From contig CAJNDT010003113.1 in NCBI GenBank assembly GCA_905221615.1, forward strand, positions 601,501-665,500: a DNA stretch of 64,000 bases, written 5' to 3'. This document shows, piece by piece, positions 49,810 to 60,032 of the stretch. Numbering within the stretch: the first letter of the stretch is position 1; each line of letters opens with the position of its first letter. The notes under the pieces are model-generated. The model did no database searches, was not told where the DNA came from, and saw nothing but the letters and a program-made list of their open reading frames with translations. The translations under genes and the position numbers were made by a program. Source of the stretch: Symbiodinium sp. CCMP2592 (taxonomy: Eukaryota; Sar; Dinophyceae; Suessiales; Symbiodiniaceae).

Positions 49810-51266
49810 TTGCCAGGCCACGAGGTCTCAAGGGCTTTTCCACAGTATCAGCGCATGTTGGAAAAGTTGAACAATGATGTTGAGCTTTACAAGTTGCATG
49901 TGAAGCATTACCACATGAGTTCAGCTCAGTTTCGACGAAGGACCAGCATGCTTGGGCTGCCAGGAGAGATCTATGACAAGTACGACCGCATTGTCAAAGG
50001 CTGTCGTGTTTGTAGCACCTCCGTGCCCACGCCTCCGCGAGCCAGAATCGCAGGGTTGAGAGCACCATCCTTCGGTGATCTCATTTTTGTTGATCACGAA
50101 GAGATTAAGTTTGGTACTAAAGCCTACCTGGCTTTGGTCATCATTGATGGTGCTTCGAATCTCCTGTGGGCTACGGCTCTCACAAGCCTGGAAGCGCCCG
50201 AGACTCTGGGAGCTTTTCGACAATGGACAGAGGAGAACAACTGCGTTCCTAAGGGAATCGTAGGTGATCAAGCATTTTTCACGCCACAGTTCATGTCCTA
50301 TTATAAGTTCATGGCATTACTCCGTATCCGTGTGGACCGCGGACTCCTTGACCTAATCGAGCTGAGACCGCAGTGCGTCTTTTCAAGCGCACATGGGCCG
50401 TTATGGCCAAGGCCTTGGCTGATGAAGGTTATGCAGAGAAGGTGACTGTTCGTCAGGCAGTCAAGAAGGTGGCATGGGCAAGGAATTGCCAACTCACCGT
50501 CTCAGGCTATTCTCCTTTGGAGATAGCCACAGGAAGACGGCCACCAGACTTGTTTGACGTTGAGAACAGTTCTCCCGAACAGCTCTCTGCTGATCCTGCT
50601 GAGGAGGATCGAACTACTCTGGAACTCCAGAGGATTGCCATGCGAGCTCATCAAGAAGCCAGACAATCACTTGATCTTCGGAAGGACCTTGCACGCAGAG
50701 TCATGCCGTCTGATGGTCCGTACTCGAAGGGTGATCGCGTGTTTGTTTGGCACAAGGATGAGTCTAAGAAGAAGTCTGAAAGAACCTGGGTCAGAGGTAT
50801 AGTTGTGTCACAAGAAGGAGCCATGGTTTTGGTTGAAGTTCATCGTGCCGTTCTTCGGGTGAATCAGTCGAAGGTCAGGCGTGATGGAGATCCTTGGCAT
50901 GATGTGGCTATTCCTCTGAAGACTGATGAGGTTCCGAGATGCTCTTCTCAGGAAGAGGCACTCGACCGCATCGGCGACGATATTCTTGATCGTGCCGGTT
51001 CTGGGTTCTGTTATGAGCATGAGATCTGTTACCACACTCTCACTTCAGGCAAGAGCGATTTTGTCGAGATCACACCTCGCCTCACTGGGCTTACTGTGTG
51101 CACTGTCCATTCTGGACTTGATGCGAGTGAACCTGTTTTGTTTGGTGAATGGAATGCCAAGTCCATTCAATCTTCGATTGAGTCTGCTTGGCAAGTGATC
51201 TTGAATTCTGCGCCTAATCACATTTTCATTCATCCTGTCATTCCTGACGAGTGGCTTTTGTGCTGA
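49810..51266 (+). pseudogene. Element B integrase, with stop and frameshifts
   Basis: The zinc-binding end is recognisable (H-x-x-x-H near LHVKHYH, then CRVCSTS). The core reads FGDLIFVDHEEIKF, GIVGDQAFF and, after a phase change near 50330, NRAETAVRLFKR with the catalytic Glu. A TGA lies just before it. The piece 50373-51266 continues into an SH3-like tail (KGDRVFVWHKDE, WVRGIVVSQEGAMVLVEV) and beyond. The end at 51266 is another shift; the next phase reads GFCAEVCRWQDDKGDG. The enzyme would insert cDNA into the chromosome if intact. Confidence 0.7.
50942..50957 (+). repeat. Stem-loop CTCTTC/GAAGAG, loop TCAG
   Basis: Perfect; in frame as CSSQEEA within the integrase C-terminal extension. 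Confidence 0.75.
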
Positions 51267-51315
51267 GGTCTGCCGTTGGCAAGATGACAAGGGTGATGGA
51301 TACTTTGTTACCATC

Positions 51316-52167
51316 ATGTATCCTTCTCATTGTGGTTTTTGGCTCTCTCAGAGCAGTCGCGCACTGAAGTGGAGAAGAGGACTTTCATTCCTCACTTTCA
51401 AGAACCGCGATGAGCATCAGCATGGTGAGATTTCTTTTCTCACCAGTCTGCCTGAGGGATCATTTGCTCTCTTGGAGTCGTTGGAAGAAGGCTATGACTC
51501 TACGACCACACTTGATCCTAGGTTTGCTGTCTTGCTGTCACAGTGTCTTTTGGGTGATGAACGATCAGATCTCAGACAGTCTTACTTGTTCGAGGATATC
51601 TTTGAGGATTTCGATGATGGAACACTGTGTGCGTTGTGTTTGCGATCAGACAGAATTTCAGAGGCCTTGCCGGTTCTTCCGTTAGAAGCAGAGTACTCGT
51701 TACTCTCCAACAATGACAAAGGGAAGCTTCCGCCACCTCTGAAGTTTGTCGCTCCACAGCGTTTTGTTACATCGTCTTTAGTCCAGACTCTGTCATATGT
51801 TGACAGTCTCCTTCCGGGTACTGAGCTGGAAGTTCACACTACCACATCTTCTGAGGCGGTCGCCTTGCGACCCATGATTAAGAATGTGCGAGTGTTGACT
51901 CTCCCTTATCTGGAATTCGAGTACTGTAACGTCGACAGGGGGACTCAAGGGAAGACACTTCCTTTGGTTCATCGTCATCCGGATGCTGTTGTGATTTTGT
52001 GGCAAAAGGGTGACTTGGATCATGTGTTTTTCGTGACGATGGCACAGTTGCTTCCTTGCCTTAAGGATATGCAATCAGCTAATTGGTCCATGATAGTGTT
52101 CTGGAGTGACTCACAGCACAACAATTCCAGACGCGGGCCTGATGTTGGTTTGGACTTCACAAACTAG
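51316..52167 (+). CDS. Element B region between integrase and RT, unknown fold
   Basis: 283 residues of mixed helix and strand (CLLGDERSDLRQSYLFEDIFEDF...), with no motif I recognise. It continues the polyprotein across the shift near 51250. A stop at 52165 separates it from the proline-rich segment. Confidence 0.45.
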   Translation: MYPSHCGFWLSQSSRALKWRRGLSFLTFKNRDEHQHGEISFLTSLPEGSFALLESLEEGYDSTTTLDPRFAVLLSQCLLGDERSDLRQSYLFEDIFEDFDDGTLCALCLRSDRISEALPVLPLEAEYSLLSNNDKGKLPPPLKFVAPQRFVTSSLVQTLSYVDSLLPGTELEVHTTTSSEAVALRPMIKNVRVLTLPYLEFEYCNVDRGTQGKTLPLVHRHPDAVVILWQKGDLDHVFFVTMAQLLPCLKDMQSANWSMIVFWSDSQHNNSRRGPDVGLDFTN

Positions 52168-52215
52168 CCAGCACCGGCTCCGGTTGCACCGCAACCACTG
52201 GCCAATGATGATGGT

Positions 52216-53109
52216 GTGGACTACCCTGGGTACGATGATCCGCACGGCGATATGCCTGTGGACGATGAGGATATGCCACCGCGGCATCCTGAACAGGATC
52301 TGGACGATGATCCTGTTGAGTTGCATGTCGGTGGTGACCCTCCGTCACAGCCTCCTGGAGGCGGTACTCATGTACCGGTACCAGGGGGAGATGACGACTC
52401 AGACCTGGATTATGATCCGGACAACGGTGGAGGCCATCTACCAGGAGGCGGTCCTCAGGGACCGGGACCTGGCTATGGCCCTTCGCCGGAAGAGCCTCCT
52501 CTTCCGATGGAATTTCACGAGGAGTCGCCTCCTCCTGGAGGTCCTCCCGACTCTCCTGGGGCTCCGCTTCAATTTGCGAACCCGGATCAGGTTCTCAGTC
52601 CACCGATGCCTTGGCCGGCACCGCCTTCACCTATTGTTCCTGTTCCGATTCCGCCGCGTCCTCACTTTCCGGTGCCGCAAAGTCTGCGACCGCCGTCACC
52701 TCGCAATGTGTCTCAGACACGGGCTCGTGGTGCACATCCTGACGATGTGTCAAAGGCTAAGTCGCGCACTGTTGTGGGGCCTCCGGTTGTGTTGTTGCCT
52801 GGGCAGTCTGCAGGGAAGAAGGATCCCGATCTTTCGGGTGACTTTCCGGGTTCTCATGAACCTGCTTCCTCTTCTTCTGGTCCGGCGCCTGTTCCTGGTT
52901 TGCCGGTGACTGAGGGGGAATTTCCTATCCAGCAAACCCCACTCCCGGAACCCACCCCGGAACCGCCGGTGCCGGAAGCTGGTGAGGACACTGACTCTGA
53001 TGCGACGGTTGACTATCGTGATGAGAGTTTGCTTGCCTTGGCTGTTGGTGACGATGACGTTTTGATTCGCCTTCCGTCGGGTTCCGTCTTTTGTTCCGTT
53101 GGATGGTGA
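52216..53109 (+). CDS. Element B acidic/proline-rich linker
   Basis: 297 residues, low complexity: Asp/Glu with Pro/Gly first, then long Pro-rich stretches. It leads into RT, which begins in an overlapping phase near 53099. At least three stem-loops lie within it. Confidence 0.5.
   Translation: MDYPGYDDPHGDMPVDDEDMPPRHPEQDLDDDPVELHVGGDPPSQPPGGGTHVPVPGGDDDSDLDYDPDNGGGHLPGGGPQGPGPGYGPSPEEPPLPMEFHEESPPPGGPPDSPGAPLQFANPDQVLSPPMPWPAPPSPIVPVPIPPRPHFPVPQSLRPPSPRNVSQTRARGAHPDDVSKAKSRTVVGPPVVLLPGQSAGKKDPDLSGDFPGSHEPASSSSGPAPVPGLPVTEGEFPIQQTPLPEPTPEPPVPEAGEDTDSDATVDYRDESLLALAVGDDDVLIRLPSGSVFCSVGW
52362..52377 (+). repeat. Stem-loop CGGTAC/GTACCG, loop TCAT
   Basis: Perfect 6-bp stem in the proline-rich region. 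Confidence 0.65.
52449..52464 (+). repeat. Stem-loop CGGTCC/GGACCG, loop TCAG
   Basis: Perfect 6-bp stem with the family loop. Confidence 0.7.
52487..52506 (+). repeat. Stem-loop CGGAAGAG/CTCTTCCG, loop CCTC
   Basis: Perfect 8-bp stem with a variant loop, so membership in the family is less certain. Confidence 0.55.
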
Positions 53110-53761
53110 TGGTTTTGCGTCTTGGCTGACCAAGCAGGACAAAATCAAGGCAGGTACCCTGATGCCGGAAATGCAGCGCAAGTACGCCGCCGAAATTCGG
53201 AAGGCTAAGCTTGAGGAGTTCAAGAGTTACTTGGGCAATGATGCTATTCGGCTCACGGACCGCCGCAAGCTTAAAAGCGATGTCAGTTTTCTTACCGGAC
53301 GCTGGGTCCTTACGGTGAAGGTTGACAAAAACGGTTACTTTTCCAAGTTCAAGGCCCGTTGGGTTTGTCGTGGCTTTCAGGACAAGTTTGCCTGGGACCA
53401 ACAAACGGACAGCCCTACGGCTACTCGGTATGGTTTCCGTTTGGTTGCGCAGCGCGCTGCCAATCGCTATTGGTATGTTTTTCATTTGGGTCTTAAGACC
53501 GCTTTCCTTCAGGGGAACACTACAATCTGTCATCTCGCATGGTTGTGGTTCAGTTGCCTCCTGACATCGGTTTGCCTACCTGGATGGTCGGCCTTTGTCT
53601 CAGACCGATGGCCTGAACGATGCACCGAGAAGATGGTGGAATCGTTTGGACAAGTTCCTCCGGTCTGTTGGCATGGAACCGACCAGAGCTGACCGATGCA
53701 CTTATGTCGCATACGACGGCATCGAAGGCAAGAAGGGGAAAAGCCACCTTGCGGCAGGAAG

Positions 53762-53777
53762 CTTCTCTCAGGAGGAG
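53762..53777 (+). repeat. Stem-loop CTTCTC/GAGGAG, loop TCAG
   Basis: One T.G pair in the sense strand; read as SFSQEEE. Confidence 0.7.
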
Positions 53778-53794
53778 GAACATGAAGCAGGAAA

Positions 53795-53810
53795 CACCTC
53801 TCTGGAGGTG
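53795..53810 (+). repeat. Stem-loop CACCTC/GAGGTG, loop TCTG
   Basis: Perfect; 17 bases after the previous hairpin. Confidence 0.65.
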
Positions 53811-55177
53811 AAACCTGCCTACTTCAAGGAGGTTGCCCTTCATGCCATGACATGCTACGCATACGATGAAGGAAACCGTTCTTCCCCCGACCGTGCGGAG
53901 GAAAGATCCTATCTTTCATGTCCCAATACCGCTCAGTGCTTTAACTTTAACACCGATACCAAGAAGATGGTTGACTATGCTTGGAGACCTGTGACTGATG
54001 ATAAACTTCTTGGGTTCTTGGGCAGTGTCGCTTGTAAAAAGAGAGGTTGGTTCCCTTACCAGAACGGGCATGCTCTCGTTTCTCATAGGGCCAGGGCTCT
54101 TCGTACTCCTGCACCTGTCTATCAGGTCAAGGACTACCCTTATCGAGTTTCCATGATCCTTCGTAAAGGGACATGGTGGATCGTCGAAAGGGCCCATGAC
54201 CTGAGGTTAGACAAGGGTGACAAGACCCGCTTCCTGGAAGAAGAAGCTGAGGTTCTCGTCTCCTTGTTCCTTCCTGAGAAGGCTTCATACAAGGTCGAGA
54301 GCTTATCTGAGCTCTCTCCCGAGTTGGTTGATCAGCTTCTTGAACACTTTGTTGACCCTGTGCATGGAAGTCCCAGCAAAGGCCGCAAGACAGTTGGAGT
54401 GATGAGTCTTCATGTTGATGATCTCATCATAAGTGGAACCCCTGAGTTCCTCACCTGGTTCCTCATGAAGATCAAGGAACACTTCACTGTCGGCCATGAG
54501 GACAAGAACGACCTTACGTTCTTTGGACAGCGTGTTCGTTGGGTCTTTGACGCACAAGGCAAGAAGAAGTACATATCGAGCGATCAAAAGCTGTGCGTTT
54601 CTGAGCTTGAGGAGATCGTCATACCTAAGCATCTTAAGGATGCTGATGCGTGTGACAAAGCTCTCCACACCTCTTACCGCTCTTTGCTAGGTAGCATCAA
54701 CTGGCTTCAGTCGAGGACGCAATTTCAGGCATGCTATCAGTTCTCTCGCCTGGCTTCGGCATCTGCTGCTCCGACCGTCGGTCACTGCAAGGAGTTGAAC
54801 AAGTTGCGTCGACAGATACGCAGTGAAGAGGTGGAGTTGCGGGTGTGGCCAGTGAAGGGATCACCGAGGATTCTTGGAATTCCTGACGCAGCTTTTCGTA
54901 ACAACAGCGACAAGTCCTCACAGAGGGCGATGACTATTTTCATCGCTGATGAAAGGGTCAAGAATCGAAGGGACACCCGAGGCTCTTTGGTCTTCTTCGA
55001 ATCAACCAAAATCAAGAGAACGACCCTTAGTACCACTGTCGCTGAGCTTTATGCTTTCATGAAGTGTTTTGGTACCTGTCAGATCCTTCGTGGTTTGTGG
55101 AAGGATATTAGTGGTCTTGACGCTGAGATCCACATGCGCACCGACGCTAGCAATCTCGTGTCTACTGCTTCTACTAC

Positions 55178-55909
55178 CCGTTTTGCGTGTATTTGACGCC
55201 ATGCTTTTCCTGCTTTTGGGACATCTGCGACTTGGTTTCAGGGCCTAGATATACTGGTATTTACAGCATTTCCGTGGTTATTCGTTTTTATCTCTTTAAA
55301 GAAGGACCATGCAGACCCGAGCGCCAGAACGACCTAAAATACAGTCATCATCATCATCATACTCATCAACATCATCTTACTCATCAACATCATCATTGAC
55401 CTGGGTGGGGGGGGGTGGGGGGGGGGGCTAATCGCGAGCATGTTTGACATCATCATCATAACAGTAACATTCAAAACCGTCAAATTCATTGTCGCCATCA
55501 ACATCATCATCACGGTGATAAACAATATCATCATACTCATCAACATCATCATACTCAGGGCCTAGATATACTGGTATTTACAGCATTTCCGTGGTTATTC
55601 GTTTTTATCTCTTTAAAGAAGGACCATGCAGACCCGAGCGCCAGAACGACCTAAAATACAGTCATCATCATCATCATACTCATCAACATCATCTTACTCA
55701 TCAACATCATCATTGACCTGGGGGTGGGGGGGGGGCTAATCGCGAGCATGTTTGACATCATCATGGCATGACTTTCACTTGAGCCGATAAAACCCACGAT
55801 CCAGGGCGCTCGGCTCACAACGACATGCGCATGCGGAAATGACGTCCCTGCCGTGTGTTTCGGACATGCATGCACCAAAAAACACAGCGTCAAATACACG
55901 CAAAGCGCG
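55178..55909. mobile_element. 732-bp MITE in RNase H, Mutator-like (9-bp target duplication)
   Basis: Inverted ends share TTTGCGTGTATTTGACGC (55182-55199) with its complement (55887-55904). The 9-bp TTCTACTAC occurs on both sides (55169-55177, 55910-55918). Removing the insert and one duplication joins the RNase H frame exactly (...STASTT / HSPEQQET...). Inside is a 165-bp direct duplication (about 55238-55402 and 55557-55721), CAT/ATC microsatellites and G-runs; no transposase is seen. Nine-base duplications are typical of Mutator-like elements. Confidence 0.85.
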
Positions 55910-55918
55910 TTCTACTAC

Positions 55919-56306
55919 TCACTCACCCGAGCAACAGGAAACCATTCACATGATTCAAATGCTGAGGAAGGAAGCTTGTTCAGGGGCGATTGCTGATCTT
56001 TCTCACGTTCGAACCGAACATTGTCTTTCTGACTGCCTCACGAAACGAAGCGCTAATCCTAGAAACCTCCTGAACTCTGTTCAAACTGGGTGGTTAAAGG
56101 AAATCGATTCACATCCTCCTTTTCGTTCTATGATCGAGCACAAAGCCTTCTTGAACGCCTGGCTCCGTAAGGAGTACGCGGTTTTGAGCGCAGTGCAACA
56201 CGTCATGTTCATGCAGGAGCGTTTGTGGGTCATGTCGGCTTCATGTGTGAGCTGTCAGAGCAATTCAATGCATGTGCTTCATGAAGAGTTTTTGGTCTCT
56301 TTTTAA
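55919..56306 (+). pseudogene. Element B RNase H, C-terminal part
   Basis: It reads HSPEQQETIHMIQMLRKEA, then ADLSHVRTEHCLSDCLTKR, the closing motif of copia RNase H. About 60 further residues follow to the stop TAA at 56304. That stop lies inside the 17-bp repeat found again just before the 3' LTR. Confidence 0.75.
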
Positions 56307-56317
56307 ATTTGTGCCTG
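56301..56317 (+). repeat. 17-bp direct repeat, left copy
   Basis: TTTTAAATTTGTGCCTG, containing the RNase H stop codon. An exact copy is at 61772-61788, two bases before the 3' LTR. The pair bounds the accessory module. Confidence 0.8.
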
Positions 56318-56421
56318 CATTGCTCAAATCAGCTGGTTCAAACTTAAGTGAGAAAGTAGCCCACAACTTCCACTTTTGTTACCAGCATGGCTGCGGCAGG
56401 ACCCTCTATGGATGCTGGACG

Positions 56422-56437
56422 CTCCTCTCAGGAGGAG
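56422..56437 (+). repeat. Stem-loop CTCCTC/GAGGAG, loop TCAG
   Basis: Perfect; read as SSQEEA in the N-terminus of the phosphotransferase-like ORF. Confidence 0.75.
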
Positions 56438-57687
56438 GCACCAGTGCAGGTCTTCTGGACACCGAACAATGGATGCAACTTCAAGGTTGACGTTCGTACT
56501 GGTATTCCTGACCTTTCCATGTATCTGAAGAGCGCGTCCTGGGTGCCACGTCGTGTACTCCGATCAGTTGGAGATGGCGGCGTGGTTACCTACCCTATAC
56601 AAGGGGTTCTCGAGCCTTTCCTCGTGATGCACCGGCGGCCTCCCTCAAGATCATTCGGGAACCTGTTCCACGTTTCTTCGGGCAACAGGACACCACGGCG
56701 TACTTCCCTCAGGGGGCGATGGCCGCGGCGGACATTCTGGAAGGACAGTTGGCGTTTTTGTCGCATGTCCGGGACTATGAGGCGAGCCACCCTGGAACCC
56801 ATGTACTGCAGCGGCATCTCGTATGGAAGTACGAGTTCCTGTGCTCTTTCCTGGGCTGCCTGGACTCTTCGGAGTTGGGCGTGCTGGACAGGGAGATCTT
56901 CGAGGTCTCCAGGCTGAGGCACGACCATGGCAGCTGGGCCGTAAAGTCGCCCAAGCAGCTCTCGAAGCTGACTCGGCACGACGAAAGGGTCATACCGGGG
57001 AAGTACATGGAGATCACCCTGGAGACGATGATGAAGCACCCTCTCAGGCCTTTTGAGTGGTCGCCGAAGAAGTTCTTCTGCTTCTTGATGGCGAACTCGA
57101 AGGGCCGCTTCAACATCTGGGTGGCCCCGACGGCTCTCCAGTATGGGCGCTTCTGAGACTTCGACTTCTACATCGGGGTCTCCGCCGCCCAGGGTCAATC
57201 TCGGGTTCCAGAGCAGGTGTCGGATGTCGCCCTCGGGGAGAAGCTCACCAAAGAGCGATGCCACCAGCTCGGCATGATCTTTCTTGCCTCGGATAACTCC
57301 AACTACGAGAGTATCCGGGAAAAGGGCTTGCTGGCTGCTGGAGGCAAAGAAGGCGGCGTGGCAGCGGCACAGGAGAGCCATCCACTTCGTTTACGCGGGT
57401 GGAGAGGTTTCTCCAGGGCCTGGGACCGTCATTAAGTACGGCTCCTACGTCTTCTACGCCAAGCTCGACTTTGAGAGCTTCCTGAACCACGGCCACGATC
57501 TGTATCTTACAGACAACGGCGTGGTGCTCTCATACCAGGACGTGGCGCCAATGTGTTTGTCGTACCACTATCGTCCGCCCCACGAGCAGGATCCGGGTGG
57601 CCTTCGCCACGAAAGGAAGCAGCAAAGCGCAGGGGCAGGCCCCTCCCACGAAGAAGGAACCTCGGCGTCTGCTTCCGCTACCGGAGG

Positions 57688-57703
57688 CTCTCCTCATGGA
57701 GGG
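57688..57703 (+). repeat. Stem-loop CTCTCC/GGAGGG, loop TCAT
   Basis: One T.G pair in the sense strand; in the linker (SPHGG). Confidence 0.6.
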
Positions 57704-57798
57704 GGACCGGGAAGCAGTACGGATCCAAGGCCTTCGAAGCCAGCTCCTAAGAAAAGGCCAAAGACATCTCAGGATGCCGGCCAAGCGTCTCAGGGAAG

Positions 57799-57814
57799 CT
57801 CTCCTCAGGGAGAG
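57799..57814 (+). repeat. Stem-loop CTCTCC/GGAGAG, loop TCAG
   Basis: Perfect; read as SSPQGE. Confidence 0.75.
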
Positions 57815-58502
57815 GTACCCACTTTGGACGCAGCAGCTCTCCAGAAGCTTATTCGTGATAATGAGCTAGAGGAAGAGCAGGAGCGGCAAGCCACAGCCTC
57901 CGAAGGGGACACCAGGTATGCGTACCAGTCTGGGGACACCGTCCACGGCAAGATTGATGTGCATAAGTCCCAGCAGCAAGAGGAGCTCAACGAGGTTCTC
58001 CGTAAGGCAAGGACCAATCCTTGGCATCTTTTTGCCCATGGTCTCTTGCACATGGTGAACGCTTCTGGCCAGCGGATGCTCAGCACCTATGGCGATGCCC
58101 TCGTTCAGGTCACCCCCTGGCATGCTTTGACTCCGTCTATGAGGGAATCCTTGGGTGGTGAGTATACTTGGGCATCCTGGCTTCAGCATCCTTTGTCGGG
58201 GTATTCCTTGCACTTTTTCTTGAAAGCCTTTGAGATGGGAAAGTTGCATGGGAACTACCTCGTCGAGCTGGACAAGAAACCGAAGGTTTACTTCAACGGT
58301 TACACTTCACCATGGATGAACATGAAGCGTCACCCAGGAGGCCTCGCATCTATGTTGAAGCAAGTCACCATTGCGGCGGAGAACGAGTTCCGACCTTCTG
58401 TCGGGAACATTGGTTTCGATCGCCCTCGTGACGATGATCCTCGCTCAAGGATGCCCAAGACAGAGGATCCTGATTACTCTCGCAAGCTCGAGGCGCACAA
58501 TG

Positions 58503-58518
58503 CTTTCCTCAGGGAAAG
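58503..58518 (+). repeat. Stem-loop CTTTCC/GGAAAG, loop TCAG
   Basis: Perfect; read as FLRERD, a different phase from most copies, a few bases before a frameshift. Confidence 0.7.
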
Positions 58519-58530
58519 GGATGTGTACTC

Positions 58531-59325
58531 ATGCTCGTCCGCATCATCAATGAGGCCTATGGTGTGGACTTCTTCTCCTACATCCAGCGCCATGCACATG
58601 ATGTGGAGGTTCGCCGAAAGTACTTGGTGCGAACTCCTGAGGGTTGCGGTCATCATGACTCTACTCTCAAGCAACCCTTCAATGGTCGCTATGTGCTGGC
58701 AGCTTTGGGTAAGGTTTTCTCTACAGCTGACAACAAGGACTTTAAGTCAGCCTTCGCCCGCAAGGCGAGAGCAGATTTGTTGGCCTATGAGAACCTGCGC
58801 GAGAAGAAGGAGGCAGAGTTGAATGAACTCTACACGCGACCCTATGAAGACCTTTTGGTTGAAGAGTTCATCGAACGGCTTCCTGGTCCACAGGTCGAAG
58901 AGATTGAGGAGCCTGCCGCGGCAACTCAGATGGACACCTCCGAGCCGGCTTCAGGATCAACCGATTTGCCACAAGGCAAGAAAAACGATCCAGTGAAGAC
59001 CGAGCCGACCGATGTGCCAATGGAGACTGATGCTCCAGAAAGCTCTCCTCAGGGAGAGGCATCTGGGGCGAATGTCGAGCCAATGGAGACCGAAGCTCCG
59101 GAAGGCTCTCCTCAGGGAGAGGGATCTGGGGTCAAGGCCGAACCTGATGAGCACATGGGTCAAGACGGAGGAAAGTCCGAGGACAGTGAGATGGCTGAGG
59201 AAAGCTCACCACAGGGTGAGGAATCCATGCCTGATATTTCTCCAGAAAAGGATGATGAAAGTGAACTTCACGATCAAGGCATCTGGGGGAAATGCAAGAC
59301 TGTTCCGGATCCTGAGTACTATTAG
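58531..59325 (+). CDS. Element B accessory ORF, helical then acidic repeats
   Basis: This probably continues the preceding ORF across a shift near 58525. The first 110 residues are helical (MLVRIINEAYGVDFFSYIQ...). The remainder is acidic with repeated PMET-x-APE-SSPQGE units, each encoded partly by a stem-loop. Stop at 59323; the following in-phase text (AKDAEEKNENAFEEMG) suggests that the stop is a late mutation. Confidence 0.5.
   Translation: MLVRIINEAYGVDFFSYIQRHAHDVEVRRKYLVRTPEGCGHHDSTLKQPFNGRYVLAALGKVFSTADNKDFKSAFARKARADLLAYENLREKKEAELNELYTRPYEDLLVEEFIERLPGPQVEEIEEPAAATQMDTSEPASGSTDLPQGKKNDPVKTEPTDVPMETDAPESSPQGEASGANVEPMETEAPEGSPQGEGSGVKAEPDEHMGQDGGKSEDSEMAEESSPQGEESMPDISPEKDDESELHDQGIWGKCKTVPDPEYY
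59043..59058 (+). repeat. Stem-loop CTCTCC/GGAGAG, loop TCAG
   Basis: Perfect; read as SSPQGE in the acidic repeats. Confidence 0.75.
59106..59121 (+). repeat. Stem-loop CTCTCC/GGAGAG, loop TCAG
   Basis: Perfect; read as GSPQGE, 63 bases after the previous copy. Confidence 0.75.
59205..59220 (+). repeat. Stem-loop CTCACC/GGTGAG, loop ACAG
   Basis: Perfect; still read as SSPQGE although two stem pairs and the loop differ from the neighbouring copies. Confidence 0.75.
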
Positions 59326-59370
59326 GCCGCGAAGGACGCAGAGGAGAAGAACGAGAACGCGTTTGAAGAG

Positions 59371-60032
59371 ATGGGCAAGGCCAAAGAGAAGATTGAGCTC
59401 GCCGACACCGACGAGTATAAACATTTTCTCGCTGAGCTCGTCGACATCGAACGGGAAAGCCCCATGCGGTTGCTTTCCAAGCAGGCGCGTGGATATGGCT
59501 ATTCCAGCTTGTATCATACAGGCCTGCGTGACCCTACGTGGGAGCCCGTTCTCGCATTCAAGGTGCAGCATATGAGCTGGAAGGTCAATGTTCCAAGGGA
59601 CAGAAATACTCTCTTAGCGCAGGAGACCTCTTCGCTCAACTCAACAAGATGTCTCCGATCTATGAGCGGCGTCCCGACAGGAACGACGTCGTCTTTCGTT
59701 CTGGAGACGTCCGCAGCACCTTGGATGACAAGCTGATGGAGAAGGCCTCTGACATCCGTGAAGCAGCTCTGGAGGTTTTGGAAGCACTTCTTGATAAAGT
59801 GAAGTCCCTTGACGCGAGCAGCAATCCGGCAACTCGAGAAGAACTCTTGAACGCAATGCTTCATTACTTCTTGAGCACCGGAGTCGATGAAGAGGAGATC
59901 GGGGACTTCTCTCTTGAGAGGATGCCGAATCCTTACATTCATCGTTTTGGTCTAGCGGAGGACGCCAAGGTCCCCCTTTTTTTACAAGTAAGACCAAGTT
60001 CGCCGCGCTCATTGTCAATCTCGGCAACATGA
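59371..60032 (+). pseudogene. Element B accessory coding segment, frameshifted
   Basis: Two overlapping open pieces (59371-59736 and 59538-60032) read as one helical protein: KEKIELADTDEYKHFLAELVDIERE, then LFAQLNKMSPIYERRPDRNDVVF and KASDIREAALEVLEALLDKV. No motif is recognised. It links the acidic ORF to the nuclease-like ORF. Confidence 0.45.

Larger units (their letters stand above)
53099..55177 (+). pseudogene. Element B reverse transcriptase and RNase H (N-part), frameshifted
   Basis: The first piece (53099-53560) has the copia RT opening: WVLTVKVDKNGYFSKFKARWVCRG, GLKTAFLQG (the first catalytic Asp position is altered to Leu-Lys). The phase changes near 53570-53600 to DGLNDAPRRWWNRLDKFL. 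A hairpin-bearing insertion of about 180 codons precedes SLHVDDLIISG (HVDD at 54411-54422). The connection region and RNase H (IPDAAFRNN, STTVAELYA, MRTDASNLVSTAST) follow. The frame is cut at 55177 by a MITE; the rest of RNase H resumes at 55919. Confidence 0.75.
56387..58520 (+). pseudogene. Tpt1/KptA-like RNA 2'-phosphotransferase ORF, with stop and frameshifts
   Basis: The core spans about 56960-57560. The N-terminal lobe reads QLSKLTRHDERV (RH near 56974), YMEITLETMMKH and ANSKGRFNIW. Next comes AAQGQS (near 57184), where the family has A-x-Q-G-H-S. The catalytic lobe has YESIREKGLL, RRAIHFVYAGGE (near 57390) and TDNGVVLS (57510-57530). These follow the Tpt1/KptA order; the enzymes use NAD+ to remove an internal 2'-phosphate left by RNA ligation. 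There is an in-frame TGA at 57154 and a frameshift between 57330 and 57390, so this copy is dead. A P/G/S linker with two hairpins and a second domain of unknown fold (NPWHLFAHGLLHMVN...) follow. Start assumed at 56387 (MAAAGPSMDAG). Confidence 0.65.

Noticed and set aside
58868-59163. Minus-strand frames over the acidic ORF
   Set aside because: Complement of acidic repeats; they contain the same stem-loops and no independent signal.
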